Notes under the pieces: model-generated
What the model saw: the letters and a program-made list of their open reading frames with translations, nothing else
Database searches by the model: none
What the model was told of the DNA's origin: nothing
Made by a program: the position numbers and the translations under genes
From: Diphasiastrum complanatum
Lineage: Eukaryota > Streptophyta > Lycopodiopsida > Lycopodiales > Lycopodiaceae
Length of the DNA stretch: 64,000 nucleotides
Direction of reading: 5' to 3'
NCBI GenBank assembly: GCA_029204225.1
Contig: CM055096.1
Coordinates: forward strand, 5,347,504 to 5,411,503
In this document: one piece after another, positions 44,670 to 55,497 of the stretch
Position numbering within the stretch: the stretch's first letter is position 1
Layout of the letters: every line of letters starts with the position of its first letter

Positions 44670-45490
44670 TCTGACGCTAAATCAACATTAACCAATTATC
44701 AAACCCAAATAAGTGAAGTGCAATTGTGGCCCACTAATTAGCTAAGCAGCCAGCGGCTCGAACGTTCTCGTTTATAGGTTGTTGCGTCTGTGCTGCACGG
44801 ATTTACATAAGGGCTTAAGAAGCTGATGCATCTTTAACTCAAGTAAAGTGAGACACTGGAAGTAGAGGCAAATTCCAATTGACCAGCATTTTGAAGATAT
44901 TCATTGTTGCAACAACTCAGTTTTTTTTATCAGACAGCTTTTGTTGTTAACATTCTCTGGCATTAAATACTTTAGTAATTCTGACCACTGATCAAACGTA
45001 ATAATCTCAATACCACACGTTTTCGATATATTATGAAGGCATTTATTTTACTACCACACCCACACTCAAACTATAAATAACGTACATTCAAACATCTGGA
45101 TTTCATAATATTTGTCATTTCTTGATTCTGATTACGAGCATCTTGATATTCTCAAAAATATGAGACGCATCCCTTTTAGTCTGTACTGGCTCTAACGCTT
45201 CTAAGGTGTTGATTCATACGTGTCTTTATTCCAACTCACACCCATACCTCCGAGCCTGGCTATCAATTACTACTTGGCGATTCTAAAAAGTTTATGAAAT
45301 CAATTTGGGATTATTTCAAACTCTAATTTGCATTCAGTCCCTTGCAACATCCTTAGCAGAATAAAAATCCACCTGGCCTGCATTCCTGAAGTCCAGAAAG
45401 TAATTTTTACATAGGATGTGAAGCATGAGATTACCCTCTGTGTCGATGTCGTTCCCAGATCAGACACAAAGCATGGCTTTTATACAAACC

Positions 45491-45866
45491 TCTTAAACCT
45501 TTGGATTCTTTGTACTTCCGAACTATGCTGAATTTCGGTATCCAATGAGATTGACCGTAGCCTTGATTATATTTTTCCAATAAACACATGATTTGCATTA
45601 ACACTTTTGTGCAGGCCCCAGGGCTTTCAAGTATATAACAAATACCGTTTACGGCTTGAGCTCACTCATTTTCTTTTCTAATTATCATCCAAGGTTTGGC
45701 TAGTCTCACGTTCAAGCCCCCCTTGAAAACCAAGATGCCTTTTCTTAGTATCACAAGATGCAAAGGTGAAAACTTCATGCCAATTGCTTTTGAAACATGT
45801 GGATGGGGTTTTTATAAGAAGTATATTAAATTTTTGCCTTTTTCCTGTAAAGCTTCTTGTGAAATA
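45491..45866. other. 376 bp present in arm B but not arm A
   Basis: Arm A joins TTTTATACAAA directly to TAATGCCAAGATC, while arm B has this stretch between them. There are no inverted ends or clear target duplication, so a deletion in arm A is as likely as an insertion here. A short frame overlapping it (45696-45911) has no domain. Confidence 0.6.
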
Positions 45867-46031
45867 ATGCCAAGATCATTCCATCATCATATTATTCTAT
45901 GGTCAACATAAGTTTATCACTTTACAACATTCTCATACACTTTTAATTCTTCGATTTGCACAAAGTGCTTCATCACATCCTTTGCATTATTATTTGTCAT
46001 TGCCAATGTTGTTTTAGGCATATGGTTGTGA

Positions 46032-46709
46032 GTGTAAAAATTACAGCAAATAAGGATCCTAAAACACTTGAAATGATGAGGGAAACAATAGATTATGATT
46101 TCATAAGATTAGCACAAGTTGAACCATCAAAATCCATCAAAAATCTATGCTTGAACCTCACTAAATGGCCCAAATCCTTGAAGAAGACTTCACACGTGTG
46201 AAAGTACGGCCTCCCACAGTCTGAGTACTGTACATCAGGCCTACATTCAATCCTAAAATCATTAGTAATCACAAGTACTCAAACAATTATGAACATAGAG
46301 AGCAATTGCACCATTATGAGAGAAAAATCATGAAATTGCTTGATTGATTTTGGTGAGATATCATCACCTATATATACATGATCCATCACGGTTTTGGGCA
46401 GGTATGAGTAGCCCTAAACCTATCCCTAATACTAATTTTGGTGGATCTTTCATCCCTACCAAGTTAGGGTTGGAATCTTGGAGATCCCTCAACAATGCAA
46501 AAATTACCAAAAATAGCTCCTATTTTTTCTCCCTTGTATCTAAGCATAATTTGGACTAATTCCAAAGGTTCTAACACTTAGGTCTACTTGAGAACATCCT
46601 TATCAATGGAATCCTATGCTATTTGGCACGTGTGACAAGCCACATCATGACCATCTAACTATTTACAAGTCATATGACTAGTCAAGCTAGAATTGTGAAT
46701 TTTTAACAC
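46032..46709 (-). mobile_element. Copia-type LTR remnant, leftward
   Basis: On the minus strand a purine-rich GTGAGGAAGAG precedes TGTTAAAAATTC at 46709, the layout of a polypurine tract and 3' LTR start. The block contains the palindrome TTCACACGTGTGAA at 46189-46202. The far LTR end and any target duplication were not found. It abuts arm B, so it may mark the duplication breakpoint. Confidence 0.55.
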
Positions 46710-46759
46710 TCTTCCTCACTATCTAGCTTGGTTCAATCATTGCTTTACTAATCACTCCA

Positions 46760-47240
46760 AGACTGGACCAACAGGATTCAGAGGCCAGGGTCCTCCTCTC
46801 TACTATAAAAAGGGACCAACTCGAGTTGCTCCTCATGTTCATTTCCTCATTTCAATAAAGCAGATTGGTTCTCTTTAAAAATGGATTGATGAATGTCCTT
46901 GCTCTTCCTCTCTTTTCCTCCATTTCTCATGCTTTCTTTGGATTTTGCTAATTGTTGGATTTGATCATTACTGGAATTGTTATTTCTTATGCTTTTTGTG
47001 AGAGAGAAAAGGAGAGAGAGAAGAGTAAGTTTCTATCATTGTTGTGGATTTAGGGTTAATGGAAGTAGGGTTAATGGATGTAGTGTTAATGGATGTTAGT
47101 GTTAGATCCTCCATTCATGTTGAAATCTGAACTATACTATCGCTCTCATGGGATTGAACCTACGCGTGACAAGTAACTCCGTCTCTTTGATGCCAGATTG
47201 ACTAGATCTTGGATTCAGGTTAGGCAAGAAACCCACTACA
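46760..47240 (+). mobile_element. Gypsy B 3' LTR, 5'-truncated (locus 2)
   Basis: It matches the part of the LTR at 17320 from about 17577 on and continues past that copy's break to the true LTR end CCACTACA at 47240. No primer site follows; instead CGCTA and Gypsy A coding sequence follow, so this is a 3' LTR. Confidence 0.9.
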
Positions 47241-47703
47241 CGCTACCAGGAACAATTTGTGGAGTCTACATTTTTTATATGGGTCGTGCAAATTAATATC
47301 AGATATTTATTCTATTCTTTGTGGATTTAGCAAGACCTATATACAGATTGACTATTGTACCAATTTGGATAGTAGAAGCATTGGAGGAATTAAAAAAATG
47401 GAATAAAGCTTTAGCTTCTACAACGATAATGTGAGCTTCAATTTGGACAATTGAGTTTCATGTTCATACTGATGCATCAAAATATGTCATTGGATCAGTT
47501 TTGATGCAACCAGGAGAATACAAGAAGGATTATCCTATCAAGTTTGCACATCGACAGCTTACAGATCATGGGAAGAATTATTCGACAACCAAATGCAAAA
47601 CATTGGCCATGATTTTTTTTGTTAAGAAGTTTCGACATTACCTATTGGCAACACATTTTGCATTTTATACTGATCATCAGCCGTTACTTTATTTGGTGAA
47701 CAA
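47241..47703 (+). pseudogene. Gypsy A RT-RNase H fragment (locus 2)
   Basis: It starts with the CGCTA duplication and continues the Gypsy A pol frame that stops at 15220. It gives YMGRAN, then HVHTDASKYVIGSVL, DYPIKFAHRQL, and FAFYTDHQPLLYLV, the RNase H region of Gypsy pol. A stop lies near 47432. At 47699-47703 the sequence AACAA precedes the Copia C LTR. The following codons of the same gene are at 20003. Confidence 0.9.
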
Positions 47704-48403
47704 TGTGAAAGATTCAACTAGTTTGATCATATTTGCTATATTTTCATATTTGACAAATTGAGGCCAACTTTGTTTTAGACTTAGAGTTTGACTTTTCAAA
47801 GTTCATTAGTGTAAATTCCATTTGAATAAACACCTTTTGAAAGTGTGGGAAAGTTAGAAGTCGAGTTTGAATAGATTCAAATTTGAATGTTGGGTACTTT
47901 GAGTGTAGACCCAAAAATAGTACGGGTTAGCATTTTGGTGGGAAAGCCAAGTGGCCAAATAGGGTTTGGACCTGTTATAGAAGGATGTAACTCGTGGAGA
48001 GACATATCTTCTCCTTTCTCTATCTCATTTCATGCTTATACATGGTTCTCTTGGGTTCTACTATCCATTGGTGCACTATACTTGTGATTGCATGCAATTC
48101 TATGTGTAGAACGATCTATACTTGTTATTTTTTGATCCACATGTGTGAAATATAGTAGCTTGCTGGTTTTATACGGAGAGCAACAATACGTTTTCATTTG
48201 ATTTATGATTGATCAAGTTCTATTAGAGTTTGCATCTTATTTTGTGTGTAGATGCTGATTTTTCTACATTGGTGACATTGGTAGAGTAGCTTCTTTTGTA
48301 ACCCAAGATCTTTTTCTACATTGGTGACATTGGTAGAGTAGCTTCTTTTGTAAACCAAGATCTTTTTGTGGATTGGATCATTAATGATCTGAAATCCTTC
48401 ACA
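47704..48403 (+). mobile_element. Copia C 5' LTR (locus 2, 700 bp)
   Basis: It starts TGTGAAAGATTC right after AACAA and ends CCTTCACA. Near its end is a 52-bp tandem duplication (48262-48365) whose units differ at one base. It has a degenerate CACATGTGTGAAAT copy of the G-box motif near 48141. Confidence 0.88.
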
Positions 48404-48415
48404 TAGTATCAGAGC
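48404..48415 (+). other. Copia C primer-binding site
   Basis: TAGTATCAGAGC, one base off the usual TGGTATCAGAGC, directly after the LTR. Confidence 0.9.
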
Positions 48416-49002
48416 TTGTGTTTCAAGTTATGAAGGAGGAAAACATATCTATCAATGATTTGGTAAAGATATCAAGGCTAGAGCATGCTAGAGAGGATTC
48501 TACACCAAAATCGGGTTTTTTGCTTTTGTAGATTGGATCTTTTGTAAATCAAAACCCTATATAGTTCTATAAACTTGATGAATTCCAATTTTTGATTTCA
48601 CATACCGGATTTGGCCAAAGTTTGGATCATTGGATCAGCCTAAGTGGTGGCTAATAGATTGCATATCAAATTTTCAGCATTTGCATGTAGATTTGAAATA
48701 GTCAATTTTTTGTGATTTTGTCAAAACCCTAATTTTGATTGGATCTCTAGCTAGTGAGGTTGCTAAACTTTATTTGAGTGTGTTTCAATCTTAGGAAGTG
48801 AGAAAGTCATAAGATTGAGGATAGATCATAGGTTGATCAAGATTTTATGATTCTATGTGTTGGTTTGCTTGGTATAAGTGCTAGAAGAGAATTGTTGAGA
48901 TAGTTTCAAATCTTTGTGATTTATTTTGAAAACATTTGTTGTTGTTCAAAGGAGTACTTTGTGCATTGAAACAGTTTGAAAAAGAAGATTAGGTCATTGC
49001 TA

Positions 49003-50632
49003 CATGGCAACCTCAATTGGAGTCATGTTGGAAGCCAATGATAGGCTTACCGCAAGTAGCTATTCATTGTGGTAAGTGAGGATGGAATCACTTATTGAGA
49101 TGAATGATGTTTTGGATATTGTTGTAGGTTTGGAGGAGAGACCAGCAACACAACAAGATCAAATGAGGTATGATAGGAGGGCCAAAAGGGCTCTACACAT
49201 TATCAAGATGAATTTTACCGATGAGCTTCTTAAGGAAGTTGGTAAGTGTACTTCATCTAAGGATGCTTGGGATTCATTGAAGAAGCTTTATGAATCCAAG
49301 TAGCTTCTAGAGTGTTGACTCTAAGAAGGCAAATCTTTTCTTGTTTTCAAAAGAATGAAAAAAGTCCAAGTACATTTGTTTTGAGAATGAAAGCATTGAA
49401 TAATGAGTTGGCTTGCATTGATGAGAGCATTAAGAAAGGAGAGAATGTTCAAGTAACTCTTAGTGGATTTTTGGATGCTCATGCTGATATTGTTCAAAGT
49501 ATTGCTATTCAAAAAAAATTTCTAAGTTTGATTGATCTTCAAGAGATCTTGATTAATGAAGAATATAGGCTTCAAGCAAGAGGTGGATCTACATCGACAC
49601 TTCAAGAGGTGGATGTACATCAACACTTCAAGAGGATGCTATGTTCACAAAGGGCAAATTCAAGGGAAAAACCAAAAGTAAGTTGTCTAAAGGACAAGAT
49701 CAAGTGGATGCAAATGGCAAAAAGAAGTATAGATCAAAGCTCAAGTGCTTTTATTGTGGCATCAAAGGACACTTTGCAAGTGAGTGCTACAAGAAGAAGA
49801 GAGATCAAGGAGACAAGCAGGGTAATCTTACTCTTGATGAGGATGGTTTGGATATGCAAATGATGATGCTTTTGTGATGTCTTCATCTATGCTTGCTAAT
49901 GATGGAGATCTAGATCCTTGGTGGATTGATAGTGGAGCAAGTTTATGACTTTTCACAAAGAGTACTTCACTTTTTTGTTTGCACACGGAGATGACAAGTG
50001 GGCGATCTACACGCCAATGATGGTGAGTGTGCAATCAAAGGGATTGGCACAATTTATATTTCTCTCTCTACAAATAGGAATGTTCATTTGGAGGATGTCT
50101 TGTTTATTCCATCTATTACCAAGAATTTGTTTAGTGTGAGTCAAATGCTAAGTAAAGGCCTGAAGGTTGAGTTTGATGGAGATACTTGTATGATCAAAAG
50201 AAAGGATGCCTTGATTGAAAAAGGTAAAAGGCAAGGAAAGTTTTCAAACTAGATGCTTGTGTTCTTTCTGACCAAGTTGGATGTGTTGCAAGAGAGCAAA
50301 TACCTATTCAAGAGGTTTGGCATAAAAGGATGGGATACACAACTTCAAGTCATTGGAGGTAATGGCTAGAAAGAGGGTTGTAATAGGTCTTCCAAGTTCC
50401 TTAAGTGGCATCAATCATGTGTGTGAGTCTTGTGCTTTGTCTAAGTCACATAGACTACCTTATACCAGATCTACAAAGCCTTTTTAACTAGTACTTTCGG
50501 ATATTCATGGATTTATTACAATTAGCAATAGTGGAGCTACGATGTATGTAACATTCAAGAATGCAAGGGAGAACCAATTTTCGACAAGGATCAAGTTCTT
50601 AAGGAGTGACAATGGTGGTGAGTACAAAACAA
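49003..50632 (+). pseudogene. Copia C2 gag-protease-integrase start (broken)
   Basis: The gag starts at the ATG at 49003. A stop near 49075 replaces a Lys codon, and the same 2-bp loss as in C1 follows YESK. Here the CCHC knuckle (CFYCGIKGHFASEC) is intact in the frame from 49641. The protease start is shifted at the same place as in C1. Beyond the point where C1 ends, frames give VWHKRMG and, near 50600, a DNGG piece of the integrase core. Homology then jumps straight into LTR sequence at 50633, so the rest of integrase, RT and RNase H are deleted. Confidence 0.88.
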
Positions 50633-51081
50633 TTTTTGAAAGTGTGGGAAAGTTAGAAGTCGAGTTTGGGTAGATTCAAATTTGAATGTTGGGTACTTTG
50701 AATCTAGACCCAAAAATAGCAGGGTTAGCATTTTGGTGGAAAAGCCAAGTGGCCAAATAGGGTTTAAGCCTTTTATAAAAGGAAGTAACTCATGGAGACA
50801 CATATCTTCTCTCTTCTCTATCTCATTTCATGCTTATACATGGTTTTCTTCTGTTCTACTATCCATTGGTGTAATATACTTGTGATTGCATGCAATTCTA
50901 TGTGTAGAATGATCTATGTTTGCTATTTTTGGATCCACACGTGTGAAATATAGTAGCTTGCTGATTTTATACGGACAACAATAGTACTTTATCATTTGAT
51001 TCATGTTTGATCAAATTCTATCAAAGTTTGCATCTCATTTTGTGTGTAGATGCTGATTTTTCTACATTGGTGACATTGGTT
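50633..51081 (+). mobile_element. Copia C 3' LTR, truncated at both ends (locus 2)
   Basis: It matches the LTR at 47704 from about 47834 to about 48280. The first about 130 and last about 120 bp are missing. It keeps CCACACGTGTGAA at 50935-50947. The right break lies inside a hairpin. Confidence 0.88.
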
Positions 51082-51120
51082 GTTTGCATGGAGAAAGACC
51101 TGCAAACAACCAATGTCACC
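51069..51120. repeat. Perfect 20-bp inverted repeat with a 12-bp loop
   Basis: GGTGACATTGGTTGTTTGCA at 51069-51088 is the exact reverse complement of 51101-51120. The outer part of the left arm is Copia C LTR sequence; the right arm is its mirror image. It lies at the end of locus 2. Confidence 0.95.
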
Positions 51121-51264
51121 AAGTTATTTTTTATGGAAAATCATCATCGCACACTATTATGCCAATGCGGAACTGCTTAAAACTGATGCGTAAATGGCCC
51201 ATTATGGCCGGTTGCACTTTTATTGAAACTTTGTCTAGTTATTGATTTATGCTGGACTTATATT

Positions 51265-53620
51265 TATTTAAGAGATTTATGCCCCTAGTTCTCGGGTTTG
51301 TCAGGGCTAGGAGGTGACAGTTCATAGTTAAATGGAAACTTTATTCACCGAAGGCCACTATAGTGATTTAAAACCAACTTTAGGGCTCTGCCCTTAAGTT
51401 TGGGCCCAACTACCAAAAAACCCCTTGTTGATGCCCATTCACAAAAAGGTGTACCTCTTTCAGCCTCAGTCCTCTCTAGCATTAGAAGAGGCCAGCCTCT
51501 ACGTAGCATTCATCCATTGTCATTTTGAGAGAAACTTGGTGAAGAGAAAGAGTTTGTGGAGCAGAGGAAGAGGAATGAGAAGAAGCAAGGTTGTTTGATC
51601 CCTGCTTGGTTTCTTACCCCGTTGTCTAATTCATTCATTGTTATTGATTTTTTGGTTGATTTATAGCATTGTGTTTATTTGTAGGACTTCATTTTGTATC
51701 CCTTTGTTGTCTTTAACCCTGTGGTTGCAGGCCCTGACATTGTGAGGATTGTACTTGTATATCTTTCCTATCTCTGAAATTTACTTGCAGGCCTGTAAAA
51801 TAAGTTGGAAGCTTTGTTGCCTCATTGGAAGGGATTTTAGCCTGAAAGATTGATCCTTTATTGTTATCTAATTGTTAGTTGTATTGTCAGATCTGTGTGT
51901 GCTTGAATCATGATTGTTTGCAAGCATTGACAATTTATTTGAAGAAACTTCTTTGAAAGTGTTCATAAGGCATTTTCCTGCTTGTGGGTTGTTGAAAACC
52001 AAGCCATTTGTATTCTTTTGAATTTATAAGAGGTTAATTGATAGTTTGTCATTCATTGTTTAGATTGTCTTGCCCATAACCCACTTGATAGCCATAAAGA
52101 ATACCATGGCTATAGCTCCTTGGAAGACACTTCAATTACCTACTAATTGCTTTTCAGACAGCCCTCTGTATGATTGAGATTTATTGCACAGAGAGCCATT
52201 TTACAGTTTGTACATTGCTGGTTTTTTGATCACGTTCTACATCCTTGAAATTGCTGATTTGCAGGCTGTTTCCCTGTTAAAAATCGCAGACCTATCCATC
52301 CCCACCTAACAAGCTGATTTGCGCACTCTTTCCTTTACCTACGGTTTTGTTCTGGCTCGTTCCCATCTCACATCGCCTTGTGCCCCCTTTCTTGCTATAC
52401 CTTTCTTATCTACGGGTCCCTACTTTCCTCACTTGCGGTTTTACTACTACCTTCCTTACTTATGTCCTATTTGCAGCCATCCTACTCATCATCTGTGCTA
52501 TCTGCGCTGATTGCAACCATCTACAATTTTGAATCCCTGCTGTTAGTGGCCTCTTCTCTTTCCCTACCTGCGGTTTCTTCTGGCCTACCTATGTTCATCT
52601 CCTAGGCTAACCTATAGGCTTACCCAAGATCTGTCACATTGCATGCCTGCAACCCATTAACCCTGTGCATTATCTTTAACCTAAATCTGTGGCAATTATG
52701 TGACAAATTCAGTGCTAGGGTCACATGGATTTTGCTAAACTGTTCGGTTTATTGTCGATTGCGGTTTTCATCTTGTTTGGTTCTCTGTTAGCACTCGGTG
52801 AACTGCAGAGGTTTGGCACTTGTTTGGCAACTGAACGCCTGGCATTTGCAAAGCTAGTCCAACTACATACAGGGAGAAACTAAACTCATACTTATCTTGC
52901 CATTGTTTAAATAACTATTCCTTATTACACTCTGATTATAAATGAGCTAATAGAGAACTTTTTTTACAAGCCTACAAGCAAATGTCAGAGATAGGAAAGA
53001 TATATAAGTACAATCCTCACAATGTCAGGGCCTACAACCACATGGGATACAAAATGAAGTCCCACAAATAAACACAATGCTATAAATCAACCAAAACATC
53101 AATAGCAATGAATGAATCAGACAACGGGTAAGAAATACAGAGAGTGGAGGCACCAAGCACATTGCTTCTTCTCCTTCCTTCTCTCTTCCATAGTGAGCAC
53201 TGAATAATGGACAGCAGAATGAGAAAGGCTGAGAGTGGAGTGGGAGGCACAAAAATGGGAGGCACCAAGCAGGGATCAAACAACCTTGCTTCTTCTTCTT
53301 TCCTCTTCCTCTGCCCCACAAACTCTTTCTCTTCACCAAGTTTCTCTCAAAATGACAATGGATGAATGCTATGTAGAGGTTGGCCTATTCTAATACTAGA
53401 GATGGCTGAGGCCCAAAGAGGTGCACCTTTTTGTGAATGGGCACCAACAAGGGGGTTTTTTGCTAGTTGGGCCCAAACTTATGGGCAGAGTCCCAAAGAT
53501 GGTTTTGAATCATTAAAGTGGCCTTTGGTGAATAAACTTTCCATTTAACTGGTTTTTAAGACGACTGGCACCTCCTAGCCCCAACAAACCCGGGAACTAG
53601 GGGCATAAGCCTCTTAAACA
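51265..53620. repeat. Fold-back: inverted arms 51265-51806 and 52956-53620
   Basis: The left arm (about 542 bp) and right arm (about 665 bp) are reverse complements. The outer ends pair TATTTAAGAG with TGTTTAAGAG (reverse strand). The right arm is longer because of an internal duplication of an AGGCACCAAGCA-containing piece (53140-53280). The 1.15-kb centre has no gene but repeated CTGCGGTTT/CTACGGTTT words. The arms could be two LTRs of one family in opposite orientation or the ends of a fold-back DNA element. Frames at 53025-53339 and 52319-52605 show no domain. Confidence 0.85.
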
Positions 53621-54184
53621 GTGGCGACCTTCACGGGTAAAGAATGGTCCCCATTCTTCAAACTCAACATTTCTGGTTACACAAAGACCAATGGACCAGC
53701 CAATAGCATCCTAGGCTGACCCAAAAGCCATATAGCAACATGTCTTCAAGATAAGCAGCAACAGATTACCCCCTGGACCGGCCAATAGCATCCTAGGCTG
53801 ACCCAAAAGGGTTCCAATCAGCATTAGATCTTCATGAAAAACAACATCTTAGGTCCTGTATACAAGGCTTGATAATGCTGTAACACAATCAGATCACAAT
53901 TAGTAGCTTAGTTCCATTTCAATCATCATTTAAAGTTCCAGTGCCTTATCAATTGGGCTATGGAGTCCGGTCACAAATCATACGGCAAATCATCATAGGG
54001 TTTCAAAGTTTCACATATCATATGGAGTTCAGAAGCGCCAGGTGCTAAACTTGCAAAACCAACACGAATGTTGGATACCTCACATGGTGGAATTACTGGT
54101 TGGGTAAAGTAGTAATTATATTACTAGTCAGATTTAGTGTTAGTCACTTTCTTTTAACCCTTAAAGGCGGGATGAACTTCTAGG
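53621..54184. other. No gene seen
   Basis: It contains a short direct repeat of the word CCAATAGCATCCTAGGCTGA at about 53700 and 53781. Nothing else was recognised. Confidence 0.5.
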
Positions 54185-54487
54185 TCAAGGCTTTTGTTTT
54201 GCTCTTGGCTTCCATTCCCAGATATCTTTAGCTAGGGAGTTAGAGTTCAACACTTCAAACCTAGAGTCTCCAAGTTTCACACAATGGGTTTGATGTCCCT
54301 GACAATGGAAATAATCCACTCTTGATTCCACATTTGGTCCCAAACTTGACCCAACTAGGAATCGATCATTTCTAGATTGGTTGTGGCTATTATAGAATAT
54401 GGACATACGAGTATCAATTAGAGCATTTTCATATTTGGATGCAATTTCAATTGCATAATCCAATCTAGTAGGATTCTTCTGTCTCAC
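54185..54487 (-). pseudogene. Gypsy gag fragment
   Basis: A 100-aa frame on the minus strand with NPTRLDYAIEIASKYENAL, typical of the end of a Gypsy gag capsid, then YFHCQGHQTHC, a degenerate zinc knuckle lacking its first Cys spacing. It lies head to head with the Gypsy pol piece at 54504, so the two cannot come from one unrearranged element. Confidence 0.6.
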
Positions 54488-54503
54488 ATGGACTTGCCTC
54501 TAT

Positions 54504-54943
54504 TTGCAATCCACTTGTGAAGCAATCTATAATCAATTCAATTGGAAGTACCTAGAGAAGATCAAAGTCATCGTTGAGAGTCCAGAACCCAAAACGGTCC
54601 GAGACACTTATTGTTTTATGGGTCACGCTAATTACTATCGTTGCCATATTCGCGATTTTGCTAGTAAAGCACGATGGATATACAGAGTGACCGTAAATCC
54701 TAAGTGGACGGATGAACAAAGAAAGGCCTTCCAAGAACTCAAACTCGTCTTGACAACTGCTCCTATCTTGCGAGATCCAGATTACATGAAGGAGTTTCAC
54801 GTGCACACTGATGCATCGAAGTTTGCCATCGGTGCAGTGCTAACTCAACCCGAAGAGTCCAAGAAGGACTATCCAATTCGTTTCATTAGTAGGCAATTAA
54901 CATCTGTAGAAATGAACTACACCACAACCGAGAGGGAAGCATT
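54504..54943 (+). pseudogene. Gypsy RT-RNase H fragment
   Basis: The frame gives IKVIVESPEPKTV, CFMGHANYYR, then EFHVHTDASKFAIGAVL, DYPIRFISRQL and NYTTTEREA, the end of RT and the RNase H start of a Gypsy pol. It is related to Gypsy A. At about 54940 it is fused to leader sequence of the non-autonomous Copia through a shared GCATTAGCTCTT. Confidence 0.9.
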
Positions 54944-55218
54944 AGCTCTTTGTAAGCACATATCTTAGTGAGAAATAAGCATCACATTTCTAAAAATTTG
55001 AATTTCATTCCAACGCTAAAGAGGTAGAGTCATTGGGACTTGGTGGAGTCCAATAGGGGTGAATGATTCATTTTTTCTTTTTTTGAGCAAAATTTGACAT
55101 TGTATGTATGAAACTCAAATAGGTTCTATTCAACTTCCTTTGTGAGAGTGTGAGGGTCAAGCTGTGATCTCATTGGGTTTCTAGAACAAGGAGGAGTCCA
55201 CATTTGAGTGTTCATACA
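54939..55218 (+). mobile_element. Leader fragment of the non-autonomous Copia family
   Basis: It matches 32533-32792 of the complete element with several substitutions and small indels. It proves that at least one other, older copy of that family exists in this genome. Confidence 0.9.
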
Positions 55219-55497
55219 AATCCATAACATCATCATCAAGATTGTTAGATCCATCCACATCATCAAAATCATTAGTACTTGAAGTTACTTTTGGAATGTT
55301 CCCCTCATCAAAAATGACATATCTACCAAGAATCACTTTGCTAGTAGAAGGAATGTAATCCTTTTAGGCTTTACTCACCTCACTATATCCAACAAATATA
55401 CTTTTTCTTGAAGATAGATTCTCCTTGGTCCTATCATCAAAAGTAATGTTGACATAGCATGTGCATCCAAAAGTTTTGAGAAAGTTGACACTCGGCC
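55219..55497 (-). pseudogene. Copia integrase C-terminal fragment
   Basis: Read leftwards in the right frame it gives CTCYVNITFDDRTKENLSSR, KSIFVGYSEVSKA, then a stop, and VIFDEGNIPKV, matching residues about 670-740 of the intact Copia. It is joined at about 55497 to a CACTA fragment. Confidence 0.85.

Larger units (their letters stand above)
42575..46031. repeat. Inverted segmental duplication, arm B
   Basis: The reverse complement matches 1985-4980. It contains the broken second TFIIS-N-like gene. Homology stops near 46031, where an LTR-like block begins. Confidence 0.9.

Noticed and set aside
53025-53339. 104-aa and 79-aa minus-strand frames
   Set aside because: They lie in the fold-back's right arm, have no domain, and are not recognisably conserved in the left arm.
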